Assembly: GCF_029852145.1 (NCBI RefSeq)
Contig: NC_079979.1
Span: forward strand, 16,255,901 to 16,319,900
From: Microplitis mediator
Lineage: Eukaryota; Arthropoda; Insecta; Hymenoptera; Braconidae
DNA length: 64,000 nt
Direction: 5' to 3'
Both the position numbers and the translations under genes were made by a program. The notes below the pieces were generated by a model, which was not told the DNA's origin, searched no databases, and saw only the letters and a program-made list of their open reading frames with translations. This document shows, piece after piece, positions 12,601 to 23,359 of the stretch (position 1 is the first letter of the stretch; every line of letters begins with the position of its first letter).

Positions 12601-13883
12601 AAAAAATAACACAGAAAACAGCATTTTTCGTTCATTAGAAAATTAAAAATTGCCACCATTTCTAGAATGCTTAACCAATTTTTATAAATTTTTAAATTTG
12701 ATCAAGATAATTACCTACAGAATAAGTATATACAATTTAATAATCACCCATGAAAAATTTTCAAAGATATAAACAATGGCATTATCACCATAACACATGA
12801 GTCAATTATGTGACTTTGAACCCATATTAAAAGTGGAACAATTATCGTAAAACAAAAATTAAAAAAAGGAAAATATAGCTTTTCCTATCGGCTATCAAGT
12901 TCTTTTTACATAATAAGAATAGATATACCCTTTAAAAAGTTATTTACGAAAAAAACCGAAAAAGTAGGACTTTTTCGTTATTTTTTGAATTTCAAATGTC
13001 CACTATTTCTAAACTAGTTGACCGATTTTGCTCATCTTCGAACTTAACCGTGATAATCGTTCATAGAATAAGTGTGCCAAGTTTCATTAAGATCCGTTAA
13101 AAATTGTGACGCTATCACTCTAAAACCAAGTGTGTAGTCGAAATTAACACACTTGCCAAATAACATTGAAACGCCATAAGCAATCTATAGATATTTAATA
13201 CACCGTGAAACGTGTTTTAAATGACTACAAAAAACTATAGTTTTGCTTATGGCCTTAAACATAGAACGCATTTAATGTGTGTTAAAATAATACACTTGTA
13301 ACACACTTGGATTTAGAGTGTATCGTCGCAACAAGGCGCGTTATATTACATATATATATAAACTTTTGAACCAATGGTATTTTTGGAACCTACTCGATAA
13401 ATTATTATAGATTATGGCAAAATTCTTTGAAAATTCCACCATGAGGACAAATGCAAAAGATAGATTTCTATGAAATCTACTAAAAAATTCTTAAGTAAGT
13501 GTAAAGTACTGAGATGTACCTGAAGATCGGAACGTTTTTCGCGCGACGAAAATAAAAAAATTCATGTAATTTGACTGCTTAAAGATGACTTAAGAGGTAA
13601 TTGGGGGTCGCTGCAATCTTCGGCTGATATACTAGCACCTGTGCGAAACATTACGGAAATCTCGATCCATTAGATTTTTTACTTTTTATTTTATTTTTTT
13701 ATTTTCGTTCCGCGAAAAACGTTTCGATCTTTAGGTCATGTACTAAGCATTTGAGGTCTGTAAAAAAATTTTTTCAATAAAATTATGACTGGTACTTAAT
13801 TATTTAAAACTAAATTAACTTACATTTTTAGAATCGATGGTAATACACATTACACCTATTAAAATAAACTGTAAAAACTTCAT
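9648..13883 (-). CDS. Secreted six-cysteine protein, family unknown (four exons)
   Basis: Exons on the minus strand: 13824-13883, 10135-10254, 9919-10068 and 9648-9833. All three introns fall between codons, have GT...AG borders, and the frame stays open for 171 residues. Exon 1 is a signal peptide (MKFLQFILIGVMCIT...). The mature chain has six cysteines at about residues 30, 76, 81, 94, 106 and 134, which would allow three disulphides, plus several N-glycosylation sequons (NIS, NCS, NLT, NST, NAT, NLS). A C-X4-C pair and a late VDW motif faintly recall ML/NPC2-like lipid-binding proteins, but the spacing of the other cysteines does not fit well, so I do not assign it. Intron 1 (3.57 kb) holds nested repeats; introns 2 and 3 are under 100 bases. 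The start is chosen because it gives a good signal peptide immediately before a consensus donor (AAT|gtaagt). Confidence 0.68.
10399..11314. mobile_element. CACAGAAAAAAAG element in intron 1, interrupted
   Basis: Ends CACAGAAAAAAAGTATTTTT and GAAATCTTTTTGTTTCTGTG, flanked by TA. The word (G)CGCAAGAAA/TTTCTTGCG is shared with the elements at 59409 and 60042. The 712-base element at 10521-11232 lies inside it. Located in the first intron of the secreted-protein gene. Confidence 0.75.
10521..11232. mobile_element. 712-base TTGCACACCTCAAG element (copy 1)
   Basis: Bounded by TTGCACACCTCAAGCGC and the inverse GCGATTGAGGTGTGCAA. The copy at 49301-50012 has exactly the same length and is highly similar throughout (GGGTGCTTTATGATCGCTCT, GTCGATTAATTATTCC, CAACTACTGGCAGCAGCACT). 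There is no long open frame. Identical length with little divergence suggests recent mobility. Confidence 0.85.
11344..11428. mobile_element. Small CACGGAAAGAA element
   Basis: CACGGAAAGAACAATAAATG at the left and a drifted inverse (TATCTGTG) at the right, with TA at both flanks. About 85 bases, with TTTACA/TGTAAA words inside. Possibly an internal-deletion derivative. Confidence 0.5.
11429..12999. other. Intron 1 of the secreted-protein gene, no internal gene seen
   Basis: AT-rich, with a lone TGCACACCTCAAATGC terminus at about 12285 matching the 712-base element end, and two GGCCATTCGGNATCNGAAA repeats at about 12442-12463 and 12513-12535. Minor open frames are not supported. Confidence 0.45.
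13000..13500. repeat. Dispersed repeat (sister of 4140-4905)
   Basis: Same unit as at 4140-4322 plus 4806-4905. Each copy carries a different insert: here 13116-13320, there 4325-4805. No coding frame. Confidence 0.65.
13116..13320. mobile_element. CACTCTAAAA element with CACACTTG word
   Basis: 205 bases, ends CACTCTAAAACCAAGTGTGT and ACACACTTGGATTTAGAGTG, flanked by TAT on each side (13113-13115, 13321-13323). The sister repeat at 4249-4255 reads GCTATCGTG without the insert, which supports a TAT (or TA-centred) duplication. The words AACACACTTG and AACGTGTTTTAA repeat inside in both orientations. Confidence 0.82.
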
Positions 13884-14860
13884 GACTGAAAATCTAAAAT
13901 TATCAAATATTTTATTATAAAAAATCTAAAAATCTGAAGAATATGGTACTTACTGGTTATAATTTCAACTCGAGCGATGAAAGACGAATGAGTAAAAAGT
14001 TTTAGCGAACAGTAAAACCGATAAGACTTTTGAAATCAATTGAAATAGTTAAGATTGAATAACACCGTAAATAATATTTTTAACGCACTCAACAACAACA
14101 TAACACTGTTATCAACAATTGTAATTGGCAATTAAAAAAGTTAAGTCACGGTTGTTATGGATGTTTACTGGTGTCTTTTAAACTAACGAATGAATCGCAT
14201 AGTGATTACAAGTATGAAATTAATTTTTATTGAACTAAGTATAAGTGCAAGTTTGTAAGTTGCGAATAATTGGCACGAAGATTTATGACTGGTTGGAAAA
14301 TTTTGAGATTATAAGTTACCGAAGATGATATATATAAATAAAAATAACAGTGATTTATTAGTGGTAACGCATTAGCGTGGTTTTTAGAGGAGAAAAATTT
14401 ATCCAGAGTGAGACTATTAAAATAACCATTAGCGGGTTAGATAATCGGAGTCAAGTACGCGTCATGAATTTCAATGAGCCGTAACAATTAACGTGCACTC
14501 TACGTGTGTGCTCACTGGCCGAATAATCTCTATGAGCTTTTATTTATACATACATTTTTCATTCATCTATTTAATAGAAAACTATCATTATTATTATTAT
14601 TATTGTTATTATTATTAAAAATAATCTGATAAAAAAAAATCTCTTAAGATCTGTACTTGCCTATAACTACTATCATTTTTTCTATCATAAAAAAAATTAT
14701 GTCATAAAAATATTAGAAAAAAAAAAAAAAATATAGTGAGAAGTTTTTTTTCAAACTGGCTTATTTTTATAACAAATGATGATTATACTTATGGCGTACT
14801 AGAATTTTTGTGCACATTCAGATTAATTATTTCATTAGTTAATAAAAAAAAAAAAATAGT
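13884..14860. promoter_or_regulatory. Upstream region of the secreted-protein gene
   Basis: The region 5' of the start codon on the minus strand. 14246-14332 is the better copy of a segment repeated at 7785-7875. An ATT trinucleotide run lies at about 14583-14616. No core promoter element can be named with confidence, and 5' UTR exons are possible. Confidence 0.35.
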
Positions 14861-14959
14861 ATATTGTGTAAATGGGGATGAAACAAAACGATTTCAGACC
14901 GGGTGAGAGCTGACACCCGCAGTCTGAAATCGTGTTTCAACCTGAGTTACACACAATAT
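14861..14959. repeat. About 100-base hairpin, miRNA-precursor-like
   Basis: ATATTGTGTAA...ACGATTTCAGAC-CGGGTG pairs with CACCCG-CAGTCTGAAATCGT...TTACACACAATAT, leaving a loop of about 8 bases (AGAGCTGA). Arm length, bulges and small loop are in the range of animal pre-miRNAs. It could equally be a worn fold-back element. No known mature miRNA was recognised in it. Confidence 0.5.
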
Positions 14960-15124
14960 TTTTCATGATTACCTGCATTGGAACTTGTAGTTTCAGTGCC
15001 AGCAGCCAGTCAGAAATGAGTTAATTTTAGACCAATGGTGTCATCAACTATTAGTGATTTATGAAATTTAATCACAGTCAGAACTGTCATTAACGTAAAT
15101 AAAATAAATGGTTTGAAATTACTA

Positions 15125-15640
15125 CACGATAAGAAATGCATGGCGTTTAACACTGGTATGGTCTCAAGACAGATACTAAAATAGTGTGTGAAATATTCCA
15201 AGACAGTATTGTAACGAGTCCCAGAAGTATGGCGATATTTACTATACTGTATAGTACTAGAGTTATTGTATTGCTCACACGTATGCATAGCAGGTACGGC
15301 GAAACAACATGGCTCTGAGACCCATACTACAATGCCGAGGGCACAATAATTTCTGGCATGTCAATCAATGTATACTATCGTATTACCACCAAAACTATAT
15401 AGATGTCGTTAGACTAGGTTTATCGGCCAGAAGCAATGTGGATACGGCAATGCAGTATGGGCCTGACGGCCACACTGACATTGCGGCGTCCGCGACAACT
15501 ATTGCCAATGTTACTATTCCCGCAATGGTTGAATCATCTGTGCATACAATTTTATAACCTATAAAAATCTTCGATACCATACAGTATGGCGTTCACGCCC
15601 ATACTGGTATAGTGATATCCACAAAATATTTCTTACCGTG
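15125..15640. mobile_element. CACGGTAAG element (copy 3)
   Basis: Ends CACGATAAGAAAT and ATTTCTTACCGTG, flanked by TA (15123-15124 and 15641-15642). Collinear with 5852-6392 apart from small deletions. Open frames across it are not genes: the same frames recur only because the repeat recurs. Confidence 0.85.
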
Positions 15641-15680
15641 TATTAAATAAATGACAAGTATCAGAGTTTAAATTGCAAAA

Positions 15681-15761
15681 GCCTTCAGTCAGCGGGCAGA
15701 AGCATTATTTGTTTGTTTCCAAGGGCCAAAACAAGTTTGTTTCTGCCCGCTGACTGAAGGC
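15681..15761. repeat. Hairpin with perfect 21-base arms
   Basis: GCCTTCAGTCAGCGGGCAGAA (15681-15701) pairs exactly with 15741-15761; the 39-base loop contains its own AACAAGTTTG/CAAAC-type words. GC content is well above the surroundings. It could be a small-RNA hairpin or a short MITE. Confidence 0.6.
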
Positions 15762-17734
15762 ATTCACAATTTACACGTTTTCTAATATTCATTCACGGCA
15801 TTGAACTAAAATTAGTTTCTTTCGACTGGCTGTAGAGACACTAAAACTTTAAGTTTCGATGCCAGTATCACGAAAAATTAGTTTTTCAACATTGAATTAT
15901 CCGTAATATTGAAAGTAAAAATTTTTTTTTGCATCTTCATTACCAGCTTATTTTGCCCTACTTTAAGTTTTATTCCATACTCAGTGATAAAAATATAAAA
16001 TAATTATCCAGTTATCAAAAATATTAAAATTATTACACTAAACCCGTTTAATACTCTTTCTTCTCAATTTAAAATTCACGCTTCAATACAGGCATTTAAT
16101 AATTTTTTTTTCGTTACGACACTCATGACATAAATTTTTTTTAACAAAAAATTAAAATTAAAATGTATGACTACTCGTGCACTCAGCGACTTAATTTGAG
16201 TCTGTAATATAGCATTAAAAATATATATATATATATAATATACATGTAGGCGTATATCATTAGAAAGAGTAGCGAGAGTAAAGGATAATAGAGTAGACAT
16301 ATAGTCTCTCGAGTTGACTACTTGTATTCGTGATGGACGGATCGAGAAAGGCTTTTTCCACTTCTGTACATTAATACTGTGCACATAAACCAGGACCAGT
16401 GATATCTATGTAGTATAGTGTAGTAGTACCAACTAAAATGTATGGATGTATGATTATACTTTACCACTTTGCCGACAATTCAGACCCCAGTACGTGACCT
16501 TTTAACGCATCGTCAACCATATTTCTCGTTTCACTATAAAATCAACTTGCCTATAGTCGACTAGTTAGTTTTACTTGCTCATAAAACACACACTCACACA
16601 CATAAAATATATAATAACGAATGCTTGGAAGATTTTAATCACTGGATGTGACATCAGAAATAACGTAAATCTCAGTATTCATTAATAACTTTAACAATTC
16701 TGGCTTGTGATAATAATTTTAAAAAATTATCTTGTGCACTGAAAATATATGATATTTGAAACTTAATTAATTTAATATTTATTAGTCTTTAATTAATAGT
16801 TAAACTTAATAATTACCCAAAGTTTAAATTATTGAAATAATATTCATAGATGTAATTAATCTTACGCACTTGGTCTCGACAATTAGACTCAGCGGCAATT
16901 TTCGCCATCCGTTTTAATTAACGCGCAACAGTTTCTGGTCGCGCACACGAGTTTCTCTACCCTATTCCCTTATTTTCATACGAAACAAATTAAGGAGAAC
17001 AAGGGACTCGTTGAATTTTCACCATCAACTACTACAATACCCTATTGTCGCTATATATTAACTTTTATTTTTACTAACTCAAAAACAGTAATTACTGTAC
17101 GCTTTTTTTCTCATTACTAGAAGTAATGGAAATTCAATTTTCACGTCGTAAACAAAAATTTGAGAAATTTCAATTCGAAGTATATTCAACACTTATTTTA
17201 ATCAAAATAATTAAAATTTAAAACAAATTCCGGGCAGAATGCAGGTTTTTTTATTTTTTATTAATTAATTTTTCAGAAAATTATTTTTATATAATAGAAG
17301 AAAAATAATGTGAGACATATAAGTATCATTTATATTGTCACTTTAACAACTGTTTCAAATAATTGACGATGCCCGGAGCTATTTTGATTTTTTTGACAAT
17401 TTTATTCCCAATGATATTGCAAATATTTATGATTTATTCTGGTAAAATTCTATTGAAAAATCGTGTTTTGGAATCTACACCATTTTGTTCAAAAATGAAC
17501 ACAAAGTTTCTTTTTTTACACAAGGAAAATTTTTTGGTATTTTTTTTAAGCATCAATACAGACCGGCTTAAAAAAAATATCTTAATTTTGGCGTAATTTG
17601 AAAAATTGAAAATAAAGCAAGTGAAGTTTGTCATTTTTTTAATAAATCAAGAACATGTTTCAAGATATGAAAGCACACTTGCTTTTGACTAAGTTTTGTG
17701 TTACTTAGTACCGATTTACGTCACGTTGTCTTGG
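15762..17734. other. Intergenic, no gene seen
   Basis: Mostly AT-rich, with short TA runs (about 16217-16240). 16380-17060 is of average complexity and may be single-copy, but no exon or RNA gene is recognisable. Short open frames at 16076-16384 and 17363-17634 are low complexity. Confidence 0.45.
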
Positions 17735-18230
17735 ATTTGACTTCCCATACAAAAAAAAAGAATCGACTCATTACTGGGTCGTAAATAGCTGCCAATTTTC
17801 AAGCATCGGCCGGAGATCGGCTAAATATCGGATGATAACGGTATGCCAAGCATTAGCCAATCGTGGCAATCAATCATCGGCCAAAGCTTGGTATCAAAAA
17901 TACTCGATCAAACCGTTGGCCAACGAGACGGCTGCCAATGATTCACCATGCACGGGCCAGTATAGTTAGCCATTTATTGGCCAATCATTGCAAACCAGGC
18001 ATCATCCGATCTATGGGAAAATTTCTAAGCTCGGCGACTTTGTATGGGTTAGTTGACTTAATTTTTTACGTAAAATAAGTTAAATCCAAGTTAAACTTGA
18101 CTTGAATTTAGTAGTTAGTTTAAAATTTTAAGTTAAAGAAGTCATATTGAAGTTAAAAAAAGTAGGTGTAGCCAAAATCAAGTTAATTGCCAAAGTCAAA
18201 AGCAAGTCAAAATAAAGTTATTTTTTCGAC
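17735..18230. repeat. Nested word-rich repeat (ATCGGCC/TTGGCCA within AAGTCAA/TTGACTT)
   Basis: CCCATACAAA at about 17742 and TTTGTATGGG at about 18041 bound a segment dense in ATCGGCC, TTGGCCAA and GCCAAT words in both orientations. On the outer right side (18055-18215) the word changes to AAGTTAA/CAAGTCAA. This fits one word-repeat element inside another. No gene. Confidence 0.5.
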
Positions 18231-19437
18231 CCGGGAAAGTATTTAATTCACCGGCTTCAAAATAATAAAAATTAATACATTTTTCTTTCCTCAATTTATC
18301 AAAATAAAAAAAAAATTTTTCTATGAACATTATCCCTATTTTATCTGTTTGAAACTCCATGTACTCCAAAAAAGCTATAAATAAAGCAAAGCATATGATT
18401 GTAGGGAACAAAACAAAAGTCGAGTGATTGTAAACTAAAATAGTAAAAGGACGAGGGGGTAAATTGAACGTACGTACCTGTTAAAGTACAAGTATCCGTA
18501 TTTGATGTTTGTTCTCTCTTACTGTCGACTACTATATAATGTATATATAAATATACATATATATGTATACGTATATATGTATATAACACAGTAGTCGCCG
18601 GTTAGATGCAGAAAACTCGCCCGAGGCAAAGCCATTAGGCGGCGACAATGCACACCCTTTTCCTCTACTTTTATACGCGTATTTCCGCCATTACCGCACA
18701 TTCTATGTCGCAATAAATTCTTTCTCCGTGGCATTAAAATTCTTTAAGGGCATTCTGAATACTTCACTTCTCTTTTTTCTCGTAATACGTTTTTTTTGTC
18801 ATTTCAGCCTCGAGTAGTCTGCCGGTGCAATGGCATAGGCGCGACATTGATATACTTTTATTTTATTTTTTTTTATTCACCCAGACGGATTTTTCGCAAC
18901 GGGTCTCATTTGCTGAGAGTATGGATGTGTTAAATGCCCAAGAATGTGGGGGAATGCTTTTGATGATTATCGACAAAGGGTTTTAAGTAAGTTTTCGCCA
19001 ATGATTTGTGACAACTCCAGCTTTAGACAACCAAGAAATTTCGAATTTTAAAATTAAATTGCAGGGTGATCTTACGCGTTAAATCGCATCAATGATCAAC
19101 TATCTAATAGCGTCAGGGCCATTCGTGCGAACATTTAGATGCACTGGAATGTAACGCGTTCTATAGTATTGCTAGCAATTGAAATAGTTGATAGCAAGTC
19201 GCTGGAAACCCGTTCGGCCGTGTTAAATTAAATTCATTTAATGTTATCACATGGACATTTTTCTAATGTTTATTACGTGAAAATTATATAAATTTTTTTT
19301 AATGTATGGATTCATTATGCAGTTAAAAATCGGGAGAATAATCAAAGCAGTAAGTGGAAAATTCGAATTTTTGGTTTTTTTAATTCTAGATCTCAAATAA
19401 AAATAATAATTATTGGCGCGAAAATTTAATAGTATAT
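18231..19437. other. Intergenic, no gene seen
   Basis: Includes a TATA/TACA run (about 18537-18585) and an ordinary-complexity stretch from 18600 to 19230 with no family-supported frame. Confidence 0.45.
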
Positions 19438-19645
19438 TACATACCTCGGCCAGTAAAATAAGAAAAGTCTCAGAGCACATGTAATTGTTGGCCGAGGCGA
19501 AGCCGAGGCTGACAAACATGTGGTCTGAGGCTTTCTTTTTTACTGGCCAAGGTGCGTATACTATTTTTCTGCTCGACGAAGCCGGAAAGTTGCAACTTCG
19601 TTTAGGGCAGCGGCCCGAAAGTTGCCACTTTCCGGCCGGAGGGCA
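19438..19645. repeat. GC-rich double palindrome, GGCCGAGGCGAAGCCGAGG family (copy 1)
   Basis: Two adjoining palindromes. The first pairs CCTCGGCCAGTAAAATAAGA with the TCTTTTTTACTGGCCAAGG side around a GGCCGAGGCGAAGCCGAGGC core. The second carries CCGGAAAGTTGCAACTT...AAGTTGCCACTTTCCGG. Related sequence in inverse order lies at about 59190-59400. The 149-residue open frame across it on the minus strand is judged incidental. Confidence 0.65.
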
Positions 19646-21167
19646 GAAAAAAATTTTTGTTCTGAAGCTTAAAGATTCTAGTTTTAAATTATTCACATCG
19701 AATTTTTTTTTTATTTTAAGTTTCTGTTAGACAAATTATTAGAAAAAAAATCGAATCCGACTAAAGATGAAAATTGAGTCTACTAATTTTCTTTCGATTT
19801 AAAAAAAAAATTATTCTATGAATTTTTACTACCGGACAAATATCAAATGAAAAGAAGACTAATAATTGTACATCTAATAAAAAATATATAAACCAGGGTT
19901 ATAAAATTTTATGGGAAAACCCTAGCGAAGTTAACACGAAAACAGAAAATTTTATTTTCGTTATCTACAGAATTTTATTATTTTATTCAATTTTATTTTT
20001 CCTTTCTTTTTATTATATAAAGTAATAGGAGTGACTCACATGTGTTTCTATATCGCTTATAATACTTTTAAATATATTCCCCTCGCCTATATTTATGTTC
20101 TCTGTCTCAAACTATTTTTGTCAATTTTCCGCGGCAAATAAGAAATGGACAGCTCCCTTTTCTATTCTCATTTTATTACTTACGTCGGGCGTATCGATTG
20201 TTAAATAAATCACTTGATTCCATATCTAAAAAGTATATCTCTATACATTTATTTCTCATGCATGTACACAGGGGAGACTGAGCAAAATGGGGCATCTTGA
20301 ATCTTGGCAAAAGAAATTTTTTTTTTAACATTTAAATAAAATCATGATTTTTTTTCCAGTGCTTGGATGTCCACTTATTATTTTTGGCCAAATTTTTTAA
20401 AAATTTCTCATACCTGTGCGGGAAATTTGAATTCCCGCCCTATTCCAAAGGAAAAAAATAATAATTTTCTGTTACCATATTGATAATTAAAAAAACTTTC
20501 CCCTTAAAATACATATATATATAAATATAAGTTGTTAGTATTTGATTGACATAAGCGTCAAACCTGTCGCAACGTTAACTGCAGACATGCAAGATGACGA
20601 GGGGCGTATACGCGTTTACAAATTAATCGATCTATTTTCCCAGCAACGTTAAATTGCTTCAATTCTCCCCTTTCCTCCCACTCTCGTTCTCTCTAACAAT
20701 CTACACACACACCCTTCAGCTTCATTTTTCATTCAATTCGATTCGCACAAGTGTCGATTTTAAAATATTTAATTAATAAAAAAAAAGCACCACAAAAACT
20801 CGTTACTTTAGTAATTAATTTTTTTTTACTCTCGATATAGTCAACAACAAGTCATTCAATGAAATACAGAAAACCATTAATTTTTTTTTTCGCTGAATAT
20901 TTAATTCACTTGTTACCCGTGAATCTGCGATACGAGTTTAAGTAAATTATTAACTTGGCATTTATAATAAATAATGTATGCACTCTAGAGAAATGAGCTG
21001 AAAATAAAATCTCTTCTGCTCCACTCTGTGGTGTACTTAGTATTAAATTTCAATTCACATGACTATCAATGAATTCCAAATAACATCTTTCATTATTTAT
21101 TTTTATTACCAATTTTTTTTTTCTAGCGATGAAAAATTACTATCATTAAATTTATCTTTTAACTTTA
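19646..21167. other. Intergenic, no gene seen
   Basis: AT-rich. A lone AGGGGAGACTGAGCAAAATGGGGC terminus at about 20272-20295 is the left end of a GGGGCAAAA-type element whose right end was not found. No exon. Confidence 0.45.
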
Positions 21168-21376
21168 CACTGTAAAAAATTTTCGGAGTGAACGCGGATT
21201 AAATTTGGAGTAAATGCGGAGCGGATGACTGTTTATTTATTTAATATTCTCGGAGTGAAATTTACTCCGAAGGGAAGTTTATTTAAATATTTAAACTCCA
21301 AATCGCAGTGAATATGAATTGAAATAAAATCTAGACCACTCCGAAATCACTCCGCTGAAAGGACAAAGTTTTTATT

Positions 21377-21758
21377 CACAGTAAAAAAGGATTCATCAAA
21401 ATCAACACATAATGTGTGTAAAACGAACGTTTTACACTTATTTATATGTTATTTTAACATGTTGTGAGTGTTAAAAAAAGTTACACACGTATATGTTAAA
21501 AGTAAAAATTTTCCAATAATTCTTGTGTGATAGTCGACATTATTTTTAACATTTTGTGTGTTGATTTTACAGTAACATATAAAAAATGTTAATTTCGAAT
21601 AAAATAACATTTTCGTGTGTTAAAATATCAATCGACTTTGACAGTTCAAAAAAGATAAATACTGTGTGTTAAATTGACACACAAAAGTGTTAAAAATTCA
21701 ACACTAACAATTTTAACACACGCTTTTTTTACACTCTGACGATTTGTTTTTTACTGTG
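21377..21758. mobile_element. CACAGTAAAAAA element with GTGTGTTAAAA word
   Basis: 12-base perfect terminal inverted repeats CACAGTAAAAAA / TTTTTTACTGTG. The interior repeats GTGTGTTAA, AACACAC and AACATTTT(CG)TGTG in both orientations. No frame of interest. Confidence 0.75.
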
Positions 21759-21762
21759 TATA

Positions 21763-22377
21763 CACAGTTCGAAATTTGTGTTAAAAGATATTATTTGGTC
21801 AAATTTTTTGTGTTGATTTTTGTGTTAATGCAACACAAACCGTTTGTGTTATTTTACTTTAACAGATTTTTCATGTTCAATCATTAGAAAATCTGTAATG
21901 TAAGACATTTCTAGTGTTATTCGAAAATTAACACAAAATTTGTGTTGTTTAGCTAAACACTCCCGCGCGTTTCTTCATTACTATAACCAAGCAAAGCATT
22001 TTAGCAGCATTGTCTGCAAGGAAACTTGAATTACAATTGATTTACAATTAAATGTCATCATAGATAACTTAAATATTTTTATGATCAGGTTCAGTGATTT
22101 TGTTATTCTCATTTTACGAGAGTATAATTCATAGCTCCGTTTTTTAGAAAAATCACAGAAAGTCGAACTAATTGTTTGCTGATTGATAAAAGTTGTACTA
22201 AGGTTAGATCAGTATACTTGAGCTGGTTAGGTCATTTGCTTATATTTATTAGTTAATTTTAACACGAAAAGTCATTTAAATTTACACAAATTTTTTGTCA
22301 AAATAACAGATTTTGTGTTCAATTATTTTACATAAAATTTGTGTTAAAGATCCGCACACACAAAATTTCTCACTGTG
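21763..22377. mobile_element. CACAGTTCGAAATTTGTGTT element
   Basis: Ends CACAGTTCGAAATTTGTGTT and ACACAAAATTTCTCACTGTG, flanked by TATA-like TA on both sides. TTGTGTTAA and TTAACACAAA words recur inside. It directly abuts the preceding element, four bases apart. Confidence 0.7.
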
Positions 22378-22475
22378 TATAAGGATAATAACTCCGGAAC
22401 TCCGAGTGACGGAGTGAATTCAGATTAAAATAAATCAATTATCACTCCCGATTCCTCTATAATTTAAGTTATTTG

Positions 22476-23212
22476 TAATTTTTAAATATTCAAAATGGTG
22501 TCAAATAGTAAATTTTGAGTGTCGGAATGAGTAATAAAAAGTAGTGAAGAATAAAATGAATAAATTTAGTATTTTTTGTACGGTGATTCGACAATTTGTT
22601 ATTATCGAGTATATGGAATAGGAAGTAGAAACAGATGTTGCCATGCATCTGGATCAGAGACGTACGTGAGTTTGTCAGTGGTCAAGAGACAAAGCTGAGA
22701 ATTATAGTCGATGTATCTTGCTCGTTAGACATCTGCCCGCAATTTCGAGTGGTTGGCAACAGACCTCGCATTTATAATTTCTTGTGTTAATTATTTTTAT
22801 TCTCATTTTACTCAACTTTAACTTTGCACAAACATAAAATATTCCATTGTTTAGCTATAAAGGTGTTCTTTTAAAAATTTATTTAATAATTTAAGTATAA
22901 ATGGGTCTAGCAAAACACGTAACATTTCAAAAAATGAGATATCTCATACTGCACCGGTATCACGTATTTATGCCGACGGCTGGCCAAGTAGATTGCATGA
23001 CACATTCACGCGCACACCTTACATTCCCTTGCCACCAAGGAATATGAATTTTTACACCTCTGATTTATAGCCGCTACGAAATTCATGAGCATTGCTCAAC
23101 CTTCCAAGTCTTCTACACTCTTGAGATAAATTTTATGTTACACAATGTTCACCTTAACATAGATATCTATCACTTATTTTAATTCTCGTATCCCAAACAT
23201 TGTTTCCAATTT
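22476..23212. other. Intergenic, no gene seen
   Basis: 22600-23150 is of ordinary complexity without repeat words. No exon recognised on either strand. Confidence 0.45.
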
Positions 23213-23359
23213 TAACACCGGGGAATTTTTTTTAACACCGGTACAGAATATTTACACCGGCGGCGGCGTTATTTTCACACCGCTTTCGGTGTTGAAATTT
23301 AACACCACCGATTTTAACACCTAAACCGCTTGGACTTACCCCGGTGATTTTTTACAGTG
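23213..23359. mobile_element. GGTGTTAAA family, right half only (copy 4)
   Basis: Matches the last 150 bases of the copies at 5677 and 38666, ending CCCCGGTGATTTTTTACAGTG. The left end is absent, so this is a truncated copy. Confidence 0.75.

Larger units (their letters stand above)
21168..22475. mobile_element. GGAGTGAA family element (copy 1) carrying two inserts
   Basis: Left end CACTGTAAAAAATTTTCGGA; words GGAGTGAA, CACTCCG and CGGAGTGA to about 21360, resuming after the inserts at about 22388 (CTCCGGAACTCCGAGTGACGG) to about 22470. The right terminus is decayed. Two other elements (21377-21758 and 21763-22377) lie inside. Confidence 0.7.

Noticed and set aside
19247..19696. 149-codon minus-strand open frame
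   Set aside because: It runs through the GC-rich double palindrome and AT-rich flank; composition changes mid-frame and no domain is visible.
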